Source: Parietichytrium sp. I65-24A (lineage: Eukaryota; Sar; Bigyra; Thraustochytrida; Thraustochytriidae). Taken from it: a stretch of DNA of 12,579 nt. Below the pieces are notes generated by a model that worked only from the letters and a program-made list of their open reading frames with translations, searched no databases and was not told the origin of the DNA. The position numbers and the translations under genes were made by a program. The stretch lies in contig BLSF01000109.1 of NCBI GenBank assembly GCA_012862575.1, forward strand, positions 64,001-76,579. The letters are read 5' to 3'. Below, in pieces: positions 1 through 8,755 of this stretch. How positions within the stretch are numbered: position 1 is the first letter of the stretch; every line of letters starts with the position of its first letter.

Positions 1-926
1 AGGGGAGGGCTTCTTTTGCAAGCGCGAAACCCTCTGCCCCTGAAGGGCTCGCCTCGCCCAATACAGACAAGCGAATGATACCACCATCCTGATTATTGAC
101 TTGCAATTTGTCCACGAGTTTAATGACTCGCAAGAAGGCCTCTGGATCTTTGTCATGCTCCCTGGAACGCAGAGATAAAGCCCAAACAAGTGTTAGCGAC
201 AAAGCTGTTCGTGGTGGCTCGCCTTGACTCACACGTCCGTCCGTCCAAGGGCTTGGAAACTTACCACCTATGAGCCCAGACTACGTGCAGACTTTTTCCT
301 CGTTGCTCTTCCCCCACCCTCTCCTTGAGGTGAATCGGGACTGTGATTGGGACGTACAAGACCTTGCATTTGGGCCTGATCACCGCAGCAGAGACTCCGG
401 TTGGCCGACTTACGCGAGGAATCTTGTTGATGAAAGGATCGAGTTGCGCCAGAAACGTTTCCATATTGTGAGAACTGTTGAAGAACACCCTGTCCGCAAC
501 CAGGCAGGACACAATCTGATTCCATACCAGATTAAAATCCGACTGCCCCTTTGCATGCGAACCGTCCGCGCCAGCAGATTTGGGGTACTCGAGCTGATTC
601 TCATGAAAGTAAACCACCTTTCGCTTCCTGGCAAGCCAAGGGCAAAGCCCGACGAGCTCGGCCAAGTTCGTCATCGCCGTGCACAGCACGACCTTGCACG
701 CTTCACGCGCGCTCGCGTCCACCTTCTCGTCCAAGACGTGTGCAAAATTCGCTGCGGACACAAGCATCCGCCAGTGCCATTTCGTGCCACCAGGCAACCC
801 GACCACTCTGACCGACCCGCCCAAGCCGTGCTCCAGCGCGTTGCACAGATACGCGTGCGACCCATGGTAGAACGGCTCAAGCACAAGCGCGCCCGCCGCG
901 CTCACATCTCCTGCATTCGCCTGCAT
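1..926 (-). CDS. GTDC1/QTMAN-like glycosyltransferase (tRNA-queuosine mannosyltransferase family), 3' end beyond window
   Basis: Two exons are visible: 926 down to 265, then 161 down to the window edge, joined across a 103-nt intron (Trp codon TG|G). Together they give about 274 residues. The start matches the N-terminal domain of the animal GTDC1 family (DUF3524): ALVLEPFYHGSH near the N-terminus, then KWHWRM, NLAELVGLCPWL, VVYFHENQLEYP, WNQIVSCLVADRVFFNS, SHNMETFL and IRPKCKVLYVPI. After splicing comes [20 protein letters not shown], then LSVLGE, where the GT4-type C-terminal domain begins. The family transfers mannose from GDP-mannose to queuosine in the anticodon of tRNA-Asp, normally in the cytosol; that role is known for the vertebrate enzyme and inferred here. 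The start at 926 is the first ATG in this frame; the frame stays open to 1241 without another ATG. The gene is divergent from the protease array and 3 kb away from it. The C-terminal catalytic half is not in the window. Confidence 0.9.
162..264 (-). other. Spliceosomal intron of the GTDC1-like gene
   Basis: Read on the minus strand, the intron begins GTAAGTTTCC at 264 and ends GCGTTCCAG at 162 (103 nt). A CTAAC branch-like motif (GTCGCTAACACT) lies in its 3' half. It is a phase 2 intron inside a Trp codon, and removing it restores the family-conserved [10 protein letters not shown]. If retained, the next codon is TAA, so translation would stop at once. Confidence 0.92.
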
Positions 927-1241
927 GACGCCGTCCTCCCGAGCCTCCGAGCCTCCGAGCCAACGGGCCTTCACAGTTGCGTGCGCCTCTGACGCCCTGC
1001 CACCTCGAGACTTTCTGTCTCCAAACGACCGTTCGTGACGCTCAAGCCTATCCCCTAGCTTTGAGGTTCGCGCTTCGCAGCCGTCGTCTTCGCAGTCTGT
1101 AAGAAGCAGCTCTTTCAGGCCATCGTGCCCCGCGAGCGACGCTCTTCTCTCGTTCTCTCGTTCTCTCTTCGACTCTGTGTCAACTTTGGCAGCGGCTCTT
1201 GGAGCAAGTGCCACGCATGGACCGTGAGAAAGCGTATGCAG
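927..1241 (-). other. Open leader upstream of the GTDC1-like ATG, no in-frame ATG
   Basis: The GTDC1-like frame continues upstream without a stop to 1241 (stop TAG at 1244-1242) but contains no ATG; the furthest plausible near-cognate codon is GTG at 1214. The virtual peptide is charged and low in complexity (Arg/Glu/Ser rich). The DNA holds a tandem CCGAGCCT-type repeat (about 939-961) and, on the coding strand, a GAGA-rich run (about 1137-1170). It is most simply a 5' UTR. An N-terminal extension through an upstream exon cannot be excluded. Confidence 0.5.
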
Positions 1242-1897
1242 CTATGCAGCACGAGACCTTGCAAAGGCTTTGCAATGAGAAACTGGAGCTCTCGAACTTG
1301 GCCTTATCGTGTCTTTGAGTTTCTGGGTCTCTGGGTATCGCAAGTGCCCACAGTGGAACGAGCGTCCGGAGTCCAATCGCATTCGAACGCACTGGGAGCA
1401 CTGGGAGCCAATCCACTCACACTCTTTTAACGTTCACGACGATGTGGAGAACGAAAGAAAGTACTCGCAGTCGCATGTCAGTTAGTGGAAGCGAGAACAT
1501 CACTACGTTGCAAAGTTGGACGATCCCATTTGGGCGTTCGGAATTTACGAGTCCTCGACGCTGAGACACGCAAAATGAGAAAAGGACTTTTGCGATGGAT
1601 TGGACAAAGAAAGAAGGAAACAAATCGGCATAGGGTCATATGATTTTAGAGTTCTTGCAGGCACGGCCCAGCGCGAAATGCTGAGACATTTCAAAGCTTT
1701 GGAACTCTTCTGCTGCGAGATGTTCGAAGGTCTGTCGGAAGTGGACTTTCGTTTTCTAGCAACTGTTGACCGGAAAGAATCGAAAAGAATCGAGGCGACG
1801 GGATTCTTTGGATCTATAAGGGACACATTGGAACGAGGCTTCGGCCTGTATTGGCTCTGGGTAGTAAATGCTTGAGACTCTGTAGACGCTGATTCAG

Positions 1898-1935
1898 CAC
1901 CCCACTATGCAGGGGCCACAGCTGCTCACTGTCGT
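1898..1935 (+). repeat. Dispersed repeat copy A (inverted relative to copy B)
   Basis: The 38-nt segment starting CACCCCACTATG and ending ACAGCTGCTCACTGTCGT matches the reverse complement of 9136-9174 except for a 1-nt indel and a two-base substitution. The flanks diverge quickly, although short patches (GATTCA/GAACAAT side, TTCGC side) hint at a longer decayed element. No target-site duplication or coding capacity is visible. It could be a fragment of a non-autonomous transposable element. Confidence 0.65.
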
Positions 1936-2439
1936 TCGCTTCCGCTGCTAATTCAGTACATGCGAGTGCATCCAAAAGCTCCCAAAGGCAATGTGCGCCT
2001 CGCTGGATGTCGCTTTGGGTTCCAACCACCCCAACACACGTCATTCGCGTGGCTGATATGTAACAAACTCTAACAGGCGGATGATGTGCATGTGGATGAG
2101 CAAGCCAGCATGCCTCGTTGGACACACAAGAGCAGGCAGGATTGGCAGGATACCCCCAGGGTTGAAGCTCCGTTTCGTCGCATTTTCAAACGGAGACAAC
2201 GTACTTTTACGGCAAAATGAACGGGCAAAAGTCGAGCTCGCGGCTTCAACTCCGAACCGATAGTTCGAAGACTTTGAAAGTGTAGTAAACTTCCTCGTTG
2301 GACAGAAGCCAAGCCTCTCAAACTTCCGCGTCCTGCGGGGCTGAAACTGTTCAATTAGAGCACACTCACTGTGAGTCAACCCAGCTTAGGAAAAATGTTG
2401 AATGGCGTTTTCCCATGATTTCCCGCCGTGAGAGTCACA

Positions 2440-2469
2440 ATTCAGAATTCAGATGAATCTGATGAATCA
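2440..2469 (+). repeat. Degenerate simple repeat (ATTCAGA / GATGAATCT)
   Basis: The stretch holds AATTCAGAATTCAGA followed by GATGAATCTGATGAATC, short direct repeats with periods of 7-9 nt. Similar GAATTC/ATTCATA-rich patches occur at about 5938-5950 and 5990-6011. It is low-complexity intergenic sequence with no assigned role. Confidence 0.5.
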
Positions 2470-2882
2470 CTCGGAAGGAGATTGACACTATTGACCCATT
2501 CATGAACAGAGAGCTGGCAAATTGGCGCTCGATGATCATCACAGCGCATCCCTTTGACCACTAGGAGGACTTGGAACCATCTTTGTATCCCACATTCTCC
2601 CCGCTCCCGTCCGATCTCCGAAATGCTCTCATCAAATCTACCAAGTCTCATCAATCTTATCAGTTCTACCTTTGCGCATTTTTCATGCTGTCCAAAAGGC
2701 GCTTTGCACTTTTCGCTCCGCTTTCACAGCCTAATAGCAGTACTTATCCATACACTAGTTCAATGCACATCTCCAATCCACCCAAGGCGTAGCACTTCCT
2801 TACCGGAAGTTAGCAGCCATTTGCTGTACATTACGAAACGCCAGCGTGACCTTGCATTAGTGTAGAGTAAAAGGGTACTCAC

Positions 2883-2900
2883 AGTCAGTACTGCGAGTAC
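2883..2900 (+). repeat. 18-bp GTACT-NNN-AGTAC element, copy 1
   Basis: AGTCAGTACTGCGAGTAC contains the small inverted repeat GTACT-GCG-AGTAC and is repeated at 3261-3278 with only the three loop bases changed. The surrounding DNA is also rich in GTAC words. It may be a remnant of a palindromic repeat family; its function is unknown. Confidence 0.5.
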
Positions 2901-3260
2901 ATAGTAGTGTAGCTGTGGTAGGAAAACCTGGACCAAGTAGACCTGGTGCTGTATTTCCCGGGGACAGATAATGTGTAAGATGGCGTAAACTGTATTGAGG
3001 GTGCAGTGAGGTTTTTGAGAGACGCTTGGTTGGAGCAGGTGTTGGAAGAAGTTCAAGTTGACGATGAGGGCAGCGGCTTACATTCTTGAGGCGAATGAAC
3101 TTATGGCCCAACAGACATCAACAGAATGTTTCTGTTGTTTTGCAAGAAGAGTCGGCTCAGCTTTGCTCTGTCGAACATTATCGAACAGGCACTACTGGCA
3201 CTCACACACTCAACTTGAACAATACTTTCGTACCGGTAATGTACCGTAATGCAATCTCCA

Positions 3261-3278
3261 AGTCAGTACTCGTAGTAC
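3261..3278 (+). repeat. 18-bp GTACT-NNN-AGTAC element, copy 2
   Basis: AGTCAGTACTCGTAGTAC matches the copy at 2883-2900 in both arms and differs only in the loop (CGT instead of GCG). Just upstream is a near-tandem GTACCGGTAATG / GTACCGTAATG pair (about 3231-3250). The copies lie 378 nt apart in the same orientation. Confidence 0.5.
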
Positions 3279-3903
3279 CAAAGCTACCGGCTCAGTCCAG
3301 TCGGAGAAGTCGTAGGCAAAGTGCTTACAATGCGTTTCAGAGAGCGTCTCCTACCCACGGTGGGTGTTGCAAATTCAGAGCTTTGTGTAGTCAATTGCAC
3401 TGTGCATTGACATGTGAAGTCATTGAAGCGCAAAGTGGACAACAGCACACATTGTTCTCTGTGCGAGCTTTTGGCGGAAAGTGAGAAACTTGCCATCACT
3501 CCGCTCCAGCAAAACGGAAACAAAAGGGGCTAGCACCGTCTCGTCTGGCAAGTGAAGCAGCACTCCCAAACGATCTTCCGAGGCAAATTTCCACGCCAAC
3601 TTGCAAGGCCAATCTCGAAACGTTCCACTGGTCAAGGAGAGATCAAGTGCCCGAAACGTGAAGAGCGCTCTCGCGTCCGGCGACTTGGGGTCGTGGTTCA
3701 GATATCAGAAAATCGAGCTTTGAGCTCAGGGTTTTGATCCAAACGTAGCTGTGCTTTCCTGGTGCCGTTGTTCCCGTCCGGCCCTCTCACCTTTTTTTTT
3801 TGAGTCCAAATCACCGCCGGGGTGTTGCCAGAGTGCCAGACTCCCATCTTCGACGAAGCGAAAGTGGCAAATAGAGACGTGTCGAGTGACAGTGGGAGTG
3901 ATT

Positions 3904-5616
3904 ATGGCGCGTTTGTCCGTTCTCGTGGTGGTCGCGGCTCTTCTCGGGAGCACAAATGCTGCGATGGTGAGGGAACGAGATGACCAGAGAGACTTGGCGG
4001 AAGATGTCATCAATACAGTGAACAAAACCACCCCTGCTTTGGGCGATGAAGGGGTGGAGGGCTCTACCACATTCGGGAAGATTCTTCACCGCGCCGTGCT
4101 CAACATGACTGAGAGCAAGGCTACCGATCTGTTAATGGACCTGGGCAAACAAGTGCCCGAATGCGCGACGCCAACAATAGGATTCGCTCCCAACGAGACC
4201 GTCAAGAACAATCTCGACGGCATGCTTGGCCAACACGGCCTAAATGAAACACACCTCGGGGAAAATTTTGGCCGCATGCTCCGGTATTGTCTCTTTATGA
4301 AGGAATCAAGCAATGTAGAGAGGATGGGCAACAGGACCGGAACGAAAGCGACCTTCGCTTTGAATCCTCTCGCCCTATTGTCTGATGAGGAGTTTAAATT
4401 GTACTTGGCTGGATTCAAGTCCGCCAACACTTCTGAGAGCAGCTCTTCAGGCCGAATCCTCGATACAACCAGTAAAGGTATCATTTCAGATATTGTGGGT
4501 GGCGGACCCGGCTCTGGCTCTGACTCTGACTCCGATAGCTCCGACTCTAGCATTGGCGTTTTAAAGACTGACAGCACCGGGGCTTACATCTCCTCGAAAG
4601 ACTGGGTTGGAACTGCAGTGAGCTCTGATGTTCAGGATCAAGGATCTTGCGGAGGATGCTGGGCCTTCTCGGCTTCCGAGTGCATCGCTGCGCGCAACTG
4701 GATCACCCTCAACAATGCAGGCACTGACCAAGACACTTACTTGCTCAGCGCGCAGCAGCTCATCAGCTGTGACACGGAAAGTACCAACCAGGGCTGTGAT
4801 GGTGGCAACTACCAGACGGTATGGGCAAGCTCATCCTCGTACAGTGCGACAAATTTACTTGTCTCAGCCTCGTCGTACCCGTTTGAAAACGGCGATGACT
4901 CCACAACCCTCTCGTGCGACTCCAGCGCGCTCACTGACGGCCTCGTCAAAGCATACGACAATGTAGCATTGAGTTCTCTCAGCGGGTATCCAAGCAACCA
5001 GGACGTTTACGAAATGCTGCTGGAGACTCCAGCAAGCGTAGCCATCGTTGCCAGTGACTCGTGCTTCAAATATTACACTGGTGGGATTCTGACTGTGGAC
5101 GACTGCTCCACCACAATGGAAGCAAGCTCCTGCAGCCTCGACCATGCTGTTCTGCTCGTAGGTGTAGAGGACTTCGGGACCTCGTAAGTTTCTCATTGCA
5201 ATATTCAATCGGACAGCGAGACCTGGCACTGACATTCGCTAATAACTGCTCTGGCGTCTTTGTATATTTCTTTATTTTGCAGGGACATGGTTCTGAAAAT
5301 CAAGAATAGGTGAGTTGGCTTCGTTGCCAAAAACTCGGAGGCGACCAGCGACCCGCCACTAACGATTATCGTTTCCTAAAATTGCAGTTGGGGATCTTCG
5401 TGGGGAGACAATGGATTTGTGTACTTTGCAAATAATTTCACCCTCTCCGATTACGAGTGCAATGGCCTGCTTGGCATAAACATGGAGATTGCTTACCCTT
5501 CCACGACTGTGCAGGAAGGAACTCCGTCTGAAAGTGACTTTACTTCAACACCAAGCGCTGGATCTTTTTTCTCGCCTCAGCTTTTTGCGGTTCTGCTCGC
5601 GATTTTCTTCCGTTGA
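3904..5616 (+). CDS. Secreted papain-family (C1A) cysteine peptidase, paralog 1, probably GPI-anchored
   Basis: Exons 3904-5183, 5283-5309 and 5388-5616 give 511 residues. ATG 3904 is the first in frame and opens a signal peptide (MARLSVLVVVAALLGSTNA). Residues 50-130 form an unfamiliar pro-region (VEGSTTFGKILHRAVLNM), followed by a degenerate I29-like segment (LRYCLFMKE, then FALNPLALLSDEEF). A Gly/Ser/Asp linker lies at 200-216. The catalytic domain has oxyanion Gln246, nucleophile Cys252 in QGSCGGCWAFSA, LSAQQLISCD, GCDGG, His414 in LDHAVLLVG, and Asn435 in KIKNSWGSSWGDNG, encoded by the microexon. The tail is Ser/Thr/Pro-rich and ends in a hydrophobic stretch (FFSPQLFAVLLAIFFR) with a plausible omega site near SAGS. 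Sequons in the pro-region (such as NMT, NET, NRT) suggest N-glycosylation. Known for the family: endopeptidase made as a zymogen. Surface anchoring and substrate are inferred. It is the first of three tandem copies and is closer to paralog 3 than to paralog 2. Confidence 0.95.
4510..4551 (+). repeat. In-gene Ser-Asp repeat tract of protease paralog 1
   Basis: The tract encodes GSGSDSDSDSSDSS (residues 203-216), an acidic linker between pro-region and catalytic domain. TCTGGC/TCTGAC units repeat at the DNA level. Paralogs 2 and 3 have Gly/Ser-rich linkers here (GIWGGGGSSS; GIWGGFGGDSGTSS) without the SD run, so the tract probably arose by repeat expansion in this copy. The position is where zymogen cleavage would be expected. 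Confidence 0.8.
5184..5387 (+). other. Intron - 27-nt microexon - intron cassette, paralog 1
   Basis: Intron 1 is 5184-5282 (99 nt; GTAAGT...TTTTGCAG), the microexon is 5283-5309 (27 nt), and intron 2 is 5310-5387 (78 nt; GTGAGT...ATTGCAG). Both introns are phase 2. The microexon supplies DMVLKIKN, with the active-site Asn as its last whole codon; AG|T then restores NSWGSSWG. A CTAATAAC motif in intron 1 and CTAAC in intron 2 are plausible branch sites. Retention of either intron gives an immediate stop (TCG TAA or AGG TGA). Confidence 0.93.
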
Positions 5617-6534
5617 GCCATCCCCACGACAGCTATGTATTATCATTTCAGCCAGCCTTGTTCTCCTTTTGCTCGTCATTCCATAACAAAGAATAAGGTA
5701 CAGCCGCCATTCTGTATTCGAGCAATGTCAAAAACTGATTTCTAGCCATCTCTTCCATGCATTTCGTTTGTTCTTCTAGTTTTTCATTACCTTTGTTTTC
5801 TCTTATCGGCGGGCTGATTTTTTAAGCTTCGTTACTGTTGAAATCCAACCTTTCAACATGAGTGCAGGGCGGAACTTCCATCGCAGAACGAAGAAATGAT
5901 GAACGGCGCATTTCCAGTAAGTTCCTCAAAGCGGATTCATAATTCATAAAACGCGTTGGAGCCCATTCGATAACCTCTTTTTGAGCTCTGAATTCTGAAA
6001 TTTTGAATTCGCTGCCATTGTAAGCCCAGAAGGTCTCGACTCCTACCCATCAAATCAACCTCGCGAGTGAATGGCTTGATGAAGCCAATCTTTCAACCAG
6101 GCCGAATCCCAATTCCTTCCTAGCCAGGATAGCACCACGATGATTGCGTTGCCTTCGAAAGCACCATGATCACGACTAACAAGAAGCTCCAAATTCCACT
6201 CTCAGGTCAGCTGACAGATTCAGACAGCTCGCTGAACTCTTCTGCTACGTCTCACGGTAGAGGTAACGGTGACAACATGGGCCATCAACGGTATCAATTG
6301 ATTGATTTCGATTGACATGTGAAGAAAAATGCGAGTGAAGATTTTATTGGCTGTTAATCCATGGACATGTTAATCCGATATATAATCCGATGCAAGGAAA
6401 GGTTGCGCGATGTGCCGCTCCTCGGTCACTACTCAGTACCCGATCGAGCGAAAGAGCTTTGTCAAAGCCGAAGATACTGAGCCAGCCAGACCGCAAAACT
6501 TCAAGTCTGAGCGTAAGGCACGCGCATGCGGAGA
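5617..6534 (+). other. Intergenic spacer between protease paralogs 1 and 2
   Basis: This 918-bp spacer has no supportable gene. Its first part is T-rich and would hold the 3' UTR of paralog 1; a GAATAA near 5690 could act in polyadenylation, but this is weak. GAATTC-containing AT-rich sequence lies at about 5990-6011. The last 180 bp should contain the promoter and leader of paralog 2, including a TATATAA and three TAATCC words. No relic of a protease exon was recognised here. Confidence 0.5.
6355..6391 (+). promoter_or_regulatory. Candidate promoter: three TAATCC words and a TATATAA upstream of paralog 2
   Basis: TAATCC occurs at 6355, 6371 and 6383, the last two as TAATCCGAT, and TATATAA lies at 6379-6385. 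The cluster is about 150 nt upstream of the ATG at 6535. It looks like a core promoter with repeated binding sites, but no comparable cluster was seen before paralogs 1 or 3. Confidence 0.3.
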
Positions 6535-8278
6535 ATGGCACGATGGCCAGCGTTGGTGGCGGCGTTTGCTTTGCTGGCCAGTGTACAAACGTCGCAAGCT
6601 GTGCAGGCGAGTAAATTGCAGGTGATGGCGGAGGGGAGTGGCGTATTTAATGTGGACAGCAAACACGTTGAAGGCTCCACAACCTTCGCGAGGATTTTGC
6701 ACCAAGCGGTGCTGAACATGACCGAAGAGAAAGCCGTCAAACTTTTGGCAGATCTGAAAGCCAGTGTACCTGAATGCTCTGTTCCCGATATAACCTTTAC
6801 GCTCGAAGAGTCGCTCAAGCTGGAGCTTGATGAGATGTTGGAAGCAAATGGCTTGAATGAAACTCATCTTGGGGCTCAATTCGGTCGCGTGCTGCGATAC
6901 TGCTTGTTTATTAGAGAGCGCAGAGAAATTGCAAGGATGAGTACCAGAGAAGGAACCAGCGCAACGTTTGCGATCAATCCACTTGCTCTGCTTTCAAATG
7001 ATGAGTTCAAGGCCTCTCTGGCCGGATTTCAGTCCACCAACGCCACTCTGCGCTCTTCGCCGAGTGTTCTCATCGAGGCCAAGAGCTCCAGGGTCGAACT
7101 CTCCGGAATCTGGGGTGGTGGCGGAAGCTCGAGCATCGAAATTGGTCTTCCTCAAAGTGATGGCTCTGGGCAGCCGATATCGGATGTGGACTGGGTCGGA
7201 ACCGCGGTCAGCGAAGTTGTCCAGAATCAAGGCGCTTGTGGAGGTTGTTGGGCTTTCTCTGCTTCAGAGGCTATTGCGGCGCGAAACTGGATTACCATGA
7301 AAAATGAAGGTAGTAATGAAGAAACCCTTGTTCTCAGTGCTCAGCAGCTCATCAGTTGCGACACAGAGAGCTCGAACGACGGCTGCAACGGAGGTAATTA
7401 TCAATATGTTTGGGAGACCTCGTCGTCCTACAGTGCCACGAATCCTCTTGAAACTGTCAACTCTTACCCGTATGAAAACGCGGACTCCACCACCACACTT
7501 GCTTGCAACTCCGCGCAAAACTCCGACGGGTTGGTGAAAGCATACAACAACGTTGCATTGAGAACCTGGAGAGGCTACCCCACCAATCAAGAAGTTTACG
7601 AGATGCTTCTTGAAACTCCGGCGAGTGTTGCCATCGTCGCGTCTGCCCGGTGCTTTCAATATTACACAGGCGGAGTTTTGACCGTGGACGACTGCTCTAC
7701 TACCATGAATTTGGATTCCTGCGAACTCGACCACGCCGTTCTCCTTGTAGGGGTAGAGAACTATGGAACATCGTGAGTTGCGCACTTTTTTGCACTTGAC
7801 CACAAAGGAATGGGGTTGAGTATCCCGCACTGACAACCTGACTCTTTCTTGGGATTTTGGAATACAATTAGGAATATGGCGCTCAAAATCAAAAACAGGT
7901 GAGTTCGTTCTCCAGTTGCTTCCTGACGAGGATCTGTAATTTTTTCTGACTGGCGATGAATGGTTGTTGCTTATTTACAGCTGGGGGTCCTCCTGGGGAG
8001 ACAACGGCTACGTCTATTTCGGAAACAACTTTACTCTCGCCAACTACAATTGTGTCGGATTACTGGGCGTCAATATGGAGATTGCTTACCCGTCTACAAC
8101 CGTTCAGACCGGCACGATGCCGCCTAGCCCATCTCAAGCTGATACTTCGGCAGCTCCCTCCTCTGCTGACGGAGGGAAAACTTCGTCTCCAATTGCTTCA
8201 ACACCAACTCCGAGTGCAGGCGCATTCACTCTGCCTCAACTCGTTACAGCTGTTCTTGTGCGAATGGTTTTCAACTAG
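6535..8278 (+). CDS. Secreted papain-family (C1A) cysteine peptidase, paralog 2
   Basis: Exons 6535-7772, 7872-7898 and 7981-8278 give 520 residues. An ATG at 6526 is in frame, but 6535 is preferred: it has A at -3 and G at +4, shares CGGAGAATGGC with the start of paralog 3, and aligns MARW with MARL/MAGW. The signal peptide ends near SQA (residue 22). The layout matches paralog 1: VEGSTTFARILHQAVLNM pro-region, LRYCLFIRE and FAINPLALLSNDEF I29-like end, then Gln232, Cys238 in QGACGGCW, His400 in LDHAVLLVG and Asn421 in KIKNSWGSSWGDNG. It differs by lacking the Cys eight residues after the nucleophile (ASEAIAARNW versus ASECIAARNW), having no SD linker, and carrying a longer Ser/Thr/Pro/Ala stalk before a weaker hydrophobic tail (LPQLVTAVLVRMVFN). 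GPI anchoring is therefore less certain here. All catalytic residues are present. Confidence 0.95.
7773..7980 (+). other. Intron - 27-nt microexon - intron cassette, paralog 2
   Basis: Intron 1 is 7773-7871 (99 nt; GTGAGT...CAATTAG), the microexon is 7872-7898 (27 nt, encoding NMALKIKN with the catalytic Asn), and intron 2 is 7899-7980 (82 nt; GTGAGT...TTTACAG). Phases and exon length equal those of the other two paralogs although intron sequences have diverged. CTGAC motifs in both introns are possible branch sites. Retention gives immediate TGA stops. Confidence 0.93.
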
Positions 8279-8570
8279 TGTTCGAATCAATCATCTTTTA
8301 AATACTTTTAAATATTTCTTTTACAAAATGTTCTCGAGAACCATGTCCAGGCAATAGCTGGGTGATCCAGAGCTTTCCTTGCGTAAATGTGCATAAAGCG
8401 TGAAAGCCTATCCTTGAAGCAAGCATGTGTGCTTGATTGAGAATCCGTGCGGTGCAGTGAAATTGCGTTTCTGAAGTAGCATCACTGCACTCGAAATCGC
8501 GATCCACAAAAAATCCTTGCATGCGCATGAGAGAGTTGTACTTCACTTCAAGTTTGTGTCACTAGAGTAG

Positions 8571-8588
8571 CTACTAGCTAGCTAGTAG
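8571..8588. repeat. Perfect 18-bp palindrome
   Basis: CTACTAGCTAGCTAGTAG equals its own reverse complement, with CTAGCTAG at the centre. It lies about 290 bp after the paralog 2 stop and upstream of the relic exon. Short CTAGCTAG words recur at 8694-8701. It may be chance, a dimeric protein site or a mobile-element remnant. Confidence 0.5.
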
Positions 8589-8755
8589 AGAAACAAAGAC
8601 GCTAGAACTTGACTTGGCTCAAGAAAGGATGCGATGCAACGAGAGATGTCGAAGGTGTTCATCGGGGACATTCACTCGTCCAACACCGAGGCTCTAGCTA
8701 GCGGTAGCGAAGGATAGTCATTAGCGCAAGGCCTTCCTGCTGCCGCAGAGCAGTG

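Larger units (their letters stand above)
1242..3903. other. Gene-free interval of about 2.7 kb between divergent genes
   Basis: No frame here gives a recognisable domain, signal peptide or spliced model. Most open frames need non-ATG starts and have atypical composition. The interval should hold the promoters of the GTDC1-like gene (left) and the first protease (right). It contains one copy of a dispersed repeat (1898-1935), a GATGAATCT-type simple repeat (2440-2469), two 18-bp GTACT/AGTAC elements (2883-2900 and 3261-3278), a tandem GCACTGGGA pair near 1389-1407, and a small perfect inverted repeat ACCCAC-G-GTGGGT at 3353-3365. No TATA box or terminator could be assigned with confidence. Confidence 0.6.

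Noticed and set aside
270-992. Long plus-strand frame (240 codons) opposite the GTDC1-like exon
   Set aside because: It is the antisense shadow of a conserved coding exon and shows no domain of its own.
1579-1875. Open frame on the plus strand of about 90 codons with fairly protein-like composition
   Set aside because: The only start near its beginning is TTG, there is no upstream ATG in frame before a stop, no domain is recognisable, and the ATGs nearby lead to short frames. No splice model could be supported.
3086-3484. Plus-strand open frame of about 130 codons between the GTDC1-like gene and paralog 1
   Set aside because: No recognisable motif, no signal peptide, a weak start, and it runs through the GTAC-rich repeat elements. 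Composition looks like intergenic sequence.
3751-3903. Possible 51-residue N-terminal extension of paralog 1
   Set aside because: Its first codon is GTG and no ATG occurs before 3904. The ATG at 3904 directly opens a signal peptide that aligns with the other two paralogs.
4086-4577. Minus-strand frame of 163 codons inside paralog 1
   Set aside because: Antisense to the protease coding sequence and created by its codon bias. Similar shadows at 7264-7836 and elsewhere were also dropped.
6526-6534. Alternative start of paralog 2 three codons upstream
   Set aside because: ATG 6526 has a poorer context than 6535, and alignment with paralogs 1 and 3 favours 6535. It would add only three residues, so it cannot be fully excluded.
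8276-8292. GTTCGAATC words resembling a tRNA T-loop (also near 9273)
   Set aside because: No pairing T-stem, D-arm or acceptor stem could be found around them.
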